Assembly (NCBI RefSeq): GCF_018143015.1
Contig: NC_054740.1
Span: 73,677,856 to 73,741,855, forward strand
Reading direction: 5' to 3'
Length of the DNA stretch: 64,000 bases
DNA from: Lytechinus variegatus
Lineage: Eukaryota > Echinodermata > Echinoidea > Temnopleuroida > Toxopneustidae
The translations under genes and the position numbers were made by a program. Under the pieces are notes generated by a model that saw only the letters and a program-made list of their open reading frames with translations, searched no databases and had not been told where the DNA came from. Shown here piece after piece: positions 56,679-64,000 of the stretch (position 1 is the stretch's first letter; each line of letters starts with the position of its first letter).

Positions 56679-58812
56679 TTCGTAATTCCGAAGGTTCTTA
56701 TTCCGAAGGTTCGTAATTCCGAAACACGTAAATTGCCTATTCCTCGATGTTCGTTAATCCGAAAACGAAAAAGGGCTCGTTAGTCCGAACATTTGTGGCG
56801 TTATTCCGAAAACGAAATAAGGTTCGTTGTTCCGAAGGTTCGATAATCCGAAAACGAAATAAGGTTCGTTAGTCCGAAGGTTCGTTAATCCGAAAACGAA
56901 ATAAGGTTCGTTGTTCCGAAGGTTCGATAATCCGAAAACTATATAAGGTTCGTTGTTCCGAAGGTTCGTTAATCCGAAAACGAAATAGGGTTCGTTATTC
57001 CGAAGGTTCGTTAATCCGAAAACGAAATGAGGTTCGTAATTCCGAAGGTTCGTTAGTCCGAAAACGAAATAAGGTTCGTTAGTCCGAAAATTAAATAAGG
57101 TTCGTATTTCCGAAAATGATATTAATTCAATTTGGTAACAAGAACGGTGCTGTTCTTGCAAAATAACAGGATATTATGCAATGATAACATAACGAACGAT
57201 TATATATGTGTGTATTGTGGCCAAAGCATGTATTGATTTAAGAATAGGCGCCCGAATCAAACATACGCTTAATTTCGATTTTATCTGAGCAAATGCTGCA
57301 CAAGAAAATGGTTTTAAAATGCAGCTGGTGTTGGTCGTTTGCGAGTAACCTCCAGATGATATGATTTGTACTGGAGGGGATGTCATTTTTAATAAGAGCT
57401 TCTCCTGAAAATTAATGTAAATTGTATACTTTAAGAAGAGTATTTATTTTGAAAAAAAAAGGAATTTCCCATTTTTGAAAAATAGCATTTGCCTGTTATT
57501 TCTTTTGGAGGTACAAGTGCCCCCTGCTACCCCCTCCCCCGGATGTTTGTGATCTTCAAAACAAGATGGCTATCTAGATAACAGCTGCGAGCAAGAAGCG
57601 CGAGCAGAAATTTTAAGTATAAGCTCTCACCTGATCTAAAAGGGACATGTTAAGGGATTCTTGCAGTTAGCCATGAAGACGATACATGTTTCAACCAAGG
57701 GCGGCGGAACGTATTTTCCTTTTTTTAGGGGGAGCCAAAAAAGTGCACTATTTATGTGCCAAAAAGGGATTTTGGTGCGACCGAATATTTTCACCATGAA
57801 TATTTCATCTAAGTTAAGAAGTTGTGTGTTTTGTAGTAATTAAGTTGAGCAAGGTTTTTTTTTAATTGATTTCTGATTGATAACATATAAATCTAGGTTT
57901 TATTCTTCGCGAGAAGGCGTAGCGAGCAAGTGGTTTGGAAATAAAATCAAATCTGAAATTGTAAAACTTTTCAATTATGGACTTAATTACTGTTAAAAGG
58001 GCATTATTGTGAGATGTTGCGAGCGAATCACGAGCTCAAACTTTTTGAAATTTCATGTAGGCCTCCAATACAACATAATAACAATAATAACATTGGTATT
58101 CTTTACCAAGGGAAGCCACCTCAGTTCTGAAAAATCTTTATCACCATTATTATTATGATAATCGTTTGCAATTATTATGATCATCATTAGTATTATCTTT
58201 ATTTTTATTACCAGCAAAAGCTCTTATTAAAAATTACATCCTCTCTAATACAAATCCTATTATCTGGAGGTTACGACCAACACACTTAATCCCCTGCATC
58301 TTTAAACCATTTGCTTGGGAAGCATTTGCTCAGATAAAATCGAAATTAAGCGTATGTTTGATCCGGGCGCCTATTCTTAAATCAATACATTCTTTGGCCA
58401 CAACACACACATATATCATCGTTCGATAGTTTATCATTGCATAATATCCTGCTATCTTGCAAGAACAGCACCGTTCTTGTTACCAAAATGAATTAATTTC
58501 ATTTTCGGAAATACGAACCTTATTTAGTTTTTGGATTAACGAACCTTATTTCGTTTTCGGATTTACGAACCGTATTTCGTTTTCGGACTAACGAACCTTC
58601 GGAATTACGAAACTCATTTTGTTTTCGGACTAACGAACCTTCGGAATTACGAACCTCATTTCGTTTTCGGACTAACGAACCTTCGGAATTACGAACCTCA
58701 TTTTGTTTTCGGACTAACGAACCTTCGGAATTACGAACCTTCTTTCGTTTTCGGATTAACGAACCTTCGGAATTACGAACCTTCGGAATAACGAAGCTTC
58801 GGAATTACGAAT
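56679..58812. mobile_element. TU-like foldback transposon
   Basis: Both ends are arrays of a degenerate 'GGTTCGTTAATCCGAA' / 'AACGAAATAA' unit (left about 56679-57115, right about 58497-58812) in opposite orientation. Inside each array is a matching ~290-bp unique arm (57115-57405 versus about 58210-58497; shared AAGAACGGTGCTGTTCTTG, AATAGGCGCCCG, TTAATTTCGATTTTATCTGA, ACCTCCAGAT). A ~800-bp loop lies between. This is the layout (outer tandem-repeat domain, inner unique domain, central segment) described for sea urchin TU elements and for other foldback transposons. No transposase is seen. Confidence 0.8.
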
Positions 58813-59575
58813 GTATGCGGAAATGCCGGATAGTATTTGTAGAAAACTGAATAAGTGCTTTATGATTACCATGGTAAATAATGTATTTAACATATATTTA
58901 CAGTGGAAATGAGACTAACTGTTACATCGGGAGGACATCCATTTGTTCTTTTCCAATTTCATCACAAATTAGAATCAATGTATTGACGTTAACCCCTATA
59001 TAGAGCTTACCAAGCTTTGTCTAGTATACTATACGAATCGAATAATTTTCAACTAGTAAATACTTTTGAAATGAAAATGTATATACAGTGAACAACATCA
59101 TGCAAGAAATTAGTATAAACGATAAGTAAGTGATTATTCGACTGAAAATATAGTTTGCATTGACCATGTTAACTAGACATGCTAGATAATGTTTTGCGAT
59201 GTATGTGGTTGTTTATACCACAAAATTTATTCTAACAGATCCTGGTCATAATGAAGATTTAATCTCTTCTTGATGAAATCTTTTAAATATTCGAACTTGA
59301 TTTTCGTGAAAGTTGACGTTTTTGTATCGATCAAAGCTCTGCAAATTGTATACATTGGGATTCAAACTCAAAGACAAGTATTCTGAAGTCGAATAATTTT
59401 CCAGCATATCATCACATTATTTGGCTTCCAAACTGTCAACATTGAATGATAGCTGAAACAAATGATAAAAGAGGCCATTTACTATAGGAAACATGCAGTG
59501 TAAGCCATTTAAATGTTTTCATACTGATAAAGCTAAGGGAAAAATACATGCACGATGGTCTTGTCAAACTCCTTC
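58813..59575. other. Intergenic, 3' flank of the MS4A-like gene
   Basis: AT-rich; on the minus strand an AATAAA signal lies at 59226-59231, about 345 bases after the stop codon. 59420-59525 is similar to 10-115. Confidence 0.5.
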
Positions 59576-62120
59576 CTAGGCTTGTACCAAACTGCAAAGA
59601 AATTGAAAATATCAATCAATAATGTTTTGTATATGCTCAGATCACGCACGGAGGCAAATAAATCATGATTTTTATATTGTAAGATGGCCAGTCATTTGAA
59701 TCAAACCAATTGCGAGTTGCAAGTTCTTATGATAAAATGGAAGATAACAAAAAAAGTTATATGCCGCCGCATTTAACAATCGCATCACGATATAACTACA
59801 TCGTATGAAAATGAGGAAGACATAAAACCAACAAAAATGCTTATCGGATTGAGGGTGTCTTACCTTTGTTTCTTGACATTACTGGAATCCTGCACATAAA
59901 AACAAGAAGTAAATAAAATGTTTTGGATCAAGGTGATCTTCTTTCAAAGAATGATCGCATAATGGCGTGAAAAGACTGAGGGTGTGAAGTGCGTTCTGGA
60001 ATGTGTGTTAAGAGGACAACTGAGGACAGTATCACAGTAGATCAAATTAGCCTATTCACAATTTGAATCTCTTGACATAGGCACATATGATTTAGTATAG
60101 TCTCGATAATGTACCTTTCCATAAAAGAAGGAGATGTTATTTTGAATTAAAACACCGACGAGTGTTAAAGCATAGTGGATTCCCTTTTTTGTAAGAAAAA
60201 TGTCTCGGTACGAACGTTGTAATTTTCATCATAAGGTTATGTTATCATCCGATTGAGCACAGAAATTATTGCAAGATTATTATGGTTGTTGCAAGCTGGG
60301 TAAAACATCCCCTGATATGAATTACTTGAGTAGTGTTGAGTCTTGAGTCTTTCGTTGTAGTTGAACTGTTATCAGCTAAATCAACAAGACTAAATATCAA
60401 AGGGGAATTATGAGGTTAGTTTTTAAAGTCATGAGAGTTAAACTGCATTTACCTCAATATCTCACCTCTTGCATGTCTTGCATGTTTTTGATGTCTGCTC
60501 CGCAGCATGCGCAGCACAGTCCTGAGCAGCAGTAGGATGAAGCCACTATGGCAAAGATCAATTCCACCAGACAAACAACGGATAATACAGAGTCACAAGC
60601 GATACGACTGATCTGGATGAAAATGATAAAGATTTAAGTAGGGCAGAAAAGTATGATATACATGATAACTTGGAGAAAACTCTCAGTTTGCTGGAAAATC
60701 GATAATTCAAGTTTTCAAAATACGGGCCCTGACACCTACAGTGTTTGTAATAATTGAGAGTCAACAGCATTTTTCACAAAATAACTAACAATCCGTCGCA
60801 CGTCAACGATATTACAAAAAAAAATGCCTGACGATTCCATGTTCAACAATACACGTGAAAACTCAATTCATATACTATAGCATTTATACTTCCAGGACTT
60901 AATCACGCCGCAGTGCTTCGGTTAGTGTTTATCACTTGCATATTGACGGTTAATGAAGTATGAAAATATATATAATTAAGTTTGTTTGAGTCACACGAAT
61001 TGTGCACATTTATTCGACGTTGTTCATCAAGCGTGTGCCCCAAATGAGAAGAAAAACTTAAAAAATATTGACAAAATGCCATACCCAAGCAGTCTTGCTA
61101 CAGCAGTCGTATTGCCAGTCATTTTCGTAGCACTTTCCTGTCGCTGAAGCGCTGATAGCACTCACGATCATCAACGCACCGGATCCAGCTGCTGTTAAGA
61201 TACTCAGAACAAGATAAGTAATAATCTAGACGGAAATATGGCGATTGAAAAGTAAATAAGGTTTGGTTAATATAAATTCTGCTGATTTCAATTTCCTTTT
61301 TTTTTTCATTTTATCATCATTATTATTTACTTCTAGGCGAATTAGTTAAGGACATGTTTTAGTCGACATCACCTCAACAAATAGACGAGCAAATCGAAAA
61401 GTCCCCATTATTTGAACGTGACGAAAATGAACGAACTTTCCAAAGAAGTCATAATACAGAAGTTTAGTCGGTGAGCAGAGATGCACAAATTGAAAAAAAT
61501 AGGAGAATATGGAAGTATCAGTACATTTTAATTTGATTTTTTTTCATGAATAAAGAATAATAATCACATCCATTAACATGCTTGTGGAGATCGATCCACG
61601 CACACGACATCGTTACAAAGACCAGTTTCAATTGGGTGTTGTGCTTTTATGGTAAATTGGGGCTTCAAGAAAGCCTTGCACAACATAATTTATGCACTGA
61701 CATAGCAACATACCAGGCTTATTGCATAACACATTAAAAGCGTTCTTGTTCTTCAATGATTGAATGAATCCTCTTTTATGTGTTATTCTTGCCAGGCAAG
61801 AATATATCGATGATGTATAATGAATTTTTTTACACGCAAATTTTTTTTATTCATCTCCGCTTGAGTACATATATCATGAAAAAAAAGTTAAAAATAAAAA
61901 ATTACATAAATGATTCCAAATGTGTACAGAAAAATCATCGAGTTGTATTGAATAAAATGAGTAAACGACTTGAAAAAATGAACGAGTAGTCGATTGAACA
62001 AAAGAACGAATAAAAGATAATGAATAAATGAGTGAGTGAAAGACAGAACTTATTACTTACTAGATTAATGTCTTTCTTGTAGCTGCTCATTACCCCAATA
62101 GTTCCACATGGAATGAAAAT
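59576..62120 (-). CDS. Partial four-helix membrane protein, MS4A/CD20-like
   Basis: Minus-strand exons, in coding order: 62061-62120, 61085-61225, 60466-60612, 59864-59889 and 59576-59591, all with GT-AG borders and matching phases, giving 129 residues and a stop. Sequence features: FIPCGTIGVMSSYKKD (end of a helix plus short loop), then IITYLVLSILTAAGSGALMIVSAISA (helix), a loop with CYENDWQYDCC, then RIACDSVLSVVCLVELIFAIVASSYCC (helix), a Cys-rich stretch CCSGLCCACCG likely to be acylated, and a polar tail. The helix order, the Cys-containing loop and the 'D..L....LVEL..AI..S...C' final helix resemble the MS4A (CD20) family. The 5' exons with the first helix were not found in 62121-64000 and probably lie outside. 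TMEM176-like or another tetraspan family is the alternative. Confidence 0.6.
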
Positions 62121-63473
62121 CTGAAAATAAAGAAAATCGATGGTGTAATTATTTTTCGTAATTACCTTAATCGATCATATCCCCTAACAAACAATGCTTT
62201 GCCCGTGAGCAAAGCATTTAATCTACAATGCTCTTTTATCCTGCATTCAAATAAATGGAAATGCTATATGCATTATTGGTAACTAGGTGTGCACTTGTGT
62301 TAAAAAAAAAACATGAAAAACGAGTAGACATAAGTCTATTTCATTTTTTTTTTATTTTGTACGATGGAAAGCAAAGGCTTTTATAATGACTCTTAAAATT
62401 TGAGAATCATGTTGCATATTGATTTGGAATAATTCTGTTGTTAACAAAATCTTAGAAGCGGGTTATAATTTTTTTTCTTTTTTTGCCTGTATTTAAATGA
62501 AATAAAACATAACAAAAGTACAGTGATATAGCACATATTTTTTACACATTCTACATTTCCGAGGTTCCTTTCAAAAAGTTTGTGCCCAATCAAAATGATT
62601 ATATTTCACGCAATATATCAATGAGTAAAAACATATATTGAAATAAATGTAAATCAGGTAATGCGATACTTTTGTCATCTTATAACATGCATAAACCAAT
62701 TTACAAATAACACGGCATGGAGCACTTGACTAAATTCCTCAATTATGTTGTTATCATTATTATACATTAATTATTGTTGTCAAGTTATCGTTATCACAAT
62801 TATCTGATATTAATCATAACGGTAGTGTTTCTGTATCAATACAGGAACACTACATTACAGTCAGGGGGTGGAAACTCCGCTTCTGCATCCGGTCAGAATT
62901 GAAGAAAATTTTGGAGGGTCAAAAGTGCACACTGCTCCCATTTTACATGTACAAGCCTATGGACACCGCAACTGCTTTGGTACACCAGCGAAATGGAGGC
63001 GTGGTCATAAACGTCCTTCGCGCATAGCGTAAAAATATGTAAATGAGCATTTGGTCACTAATTAGCATAATGCGCGACCTGATTTAATATCGTTTGTGAT
63101 TATAACATCATTACACTCATTCATTCTTAAGTGCATGTAATCTTATTTTTATTGATCTATTTGTTCTTGCCTGTCACGATTATTACTGCACCTTTGATTT
63201 ATTTTAGCTGCAAGTTGCCAGGATCTTTGCGAAAGCAATAACTGGAAACTTTATGGGAGGGAATTTAATTGAGCTTGATTTGCCCTCTTAAATTCATATA
63301 ATTTTCTTTCTACTAATTACATTCACTATCATACAGAAGAAGATCCCAAAGAAAATGTTGCCATAATATTTTTTTCCCTTAAATCGTGTAAGTGTTCCTC
63401 GGTTGACAATAATGGTTGAATGTAATTACGATGGCATCTGTTTATGTTTCTGAAGCCCTTATTTGAAGAGCTC
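62121..63473. other. Probable intron or upstream DNA of the MS4A-like gene
   Basis: AT-rich sequence with no further exon that I could recognise on the minus strand, so the first coding exons are unplaced. Confidence 0.4.
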
Positions 63474-63870
63474 ACTTTCAAAAAGGGGTTAGGTCCATTT
63501 TTTCATCAAATTTGATTCTTTTTTTGTCGCAATGTATAGATTTTTAGTAGCTCTATAAGATGATACCAAAGAAAATTTGAAATTCACATGAAAACGTGAA
63601 TAAAAGTGGCAAAGAAAAATCACTTTTTAAATCAAAATTGATTGGATTCATTTCAGTATAGTTGCAAAAGGGTTTAGGTCCAAAATGATGTTTTACAGAA
63701 TATATAGAAAAAATTGAAAACAGGTAGATTTCTTTTATACCCGGCCAATTTTATGTTCACATGATGGGCGAGTACATGACAATTTAGTTGAGTAATGCAA
63801 TAGGTGAGAATAAAAAACATGGATTTTCTCGGAATGGTAAAAAGTGGACCTAACCCCTTTTGCAACCAAA
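63474..63870. mobile_element. TIR element with AAGGGGTTAGGTCCA ends
   Basis: AAAAAGGGGTTAGGTCCATTTTT at the left (from 63479) is mirrored by AAAAAGTGGACCTAACCCCTTTT at the right; a further GGGTTTAGGTCCA occurs inside near 63670. Non-coding MITE-type repeat, about 390 bp. Confidence 0.75.
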
Positions 63871-64000
63871 CTCTTTATTTATATTTTATTATTTTTAATT
63901 ACAGAAAAAAGAACCTTTATTTCATAATTTTGAAAAATAATAAGAACAAATCAAATACTTTTACATAATTATTGTAGTCCCCAATATAGGTCCTATTATG

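Noticed and set aside
56754-57161. 135-codon minus-strand open frame with repeated NEPYFVFGLTNLR
   Set aside because: It is the translation of a 42-bp tandem repeat in the foldback arm; because the period is divisible by three the frame stays open. No sign of selection as protein.

Overview
The window looks like animal nuclear DNA from an echinoderm, most likely a sea urchin. It is AT-rich, the genes have many small exons with GT-AG introns of 0.1-5.6 kb, and the intergenic DNA is packed with short terminal-inverted-repeat (TIR) elements. One repeat has the architecture described for sea urchin TU foldback transposons. The species call is inference. The protein calls rest on reading exon frames, splice phases and motifs by eye.

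Five host genes can be assembled. (1) 7849-22418 (+): tyw5, a JmjC tRNA-wybutosine hydroxylase, eight exons, complete at 320 codons. (2) 28670-29635 (-): an intronless class A (rhodopsin-like) GPCR of 321 aa. (3) 32479-38682 (+): a secreted protein with a signal peptide, a Thr/Ser-rich linker and a C-terminal domain of the farnesoic-acid-O-methyltransferase type (Methyltransf_FA); seven exons, 361 aa, every intron after the first in phase 1. (4) 45092-54571 (+): an SLC17 (sialin/VGLUT family) anion transporter, ten coding exons, 530 aa. (5) 59576-62120 (-): the 3' part of a small four-helix membrane protein resembling MS4A/CD20; its first exons were not found and are probably beyond 64000. These genes have no obvious shared pathway and do not form an operon or cluster.

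The rest is mobile and repetitive DNA. 2.6-9.4 kb has nested TIR elements and a ~470-bp inverted repeat that brackets tyw5 exon 1. The last tyw5 intron holds a ~3.35-kb transposon with ~330-bp TIRs and a decayed transposase-like ORF; nested in it is a tandem array with perfect DR1 nuclear-receptor sites, and a second piece of that array lies just beside it. At 24-27.3 kb a ~150-bp minisatellite is split by a segment flanked by two 467-bp direct repeats that look identical. The SLC17 introns carry a TIR element encoding a THAP-like zinc-finger segment, a LINE reverse-transcriptase fragment and a MITE. Just after SLC17, a tandem pair of tRNA-derived units preserves an empty site for a TTAA-targeting MITE. 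A 2.1-kb TU-like foldback element lies at 56.7-58.8 kb.
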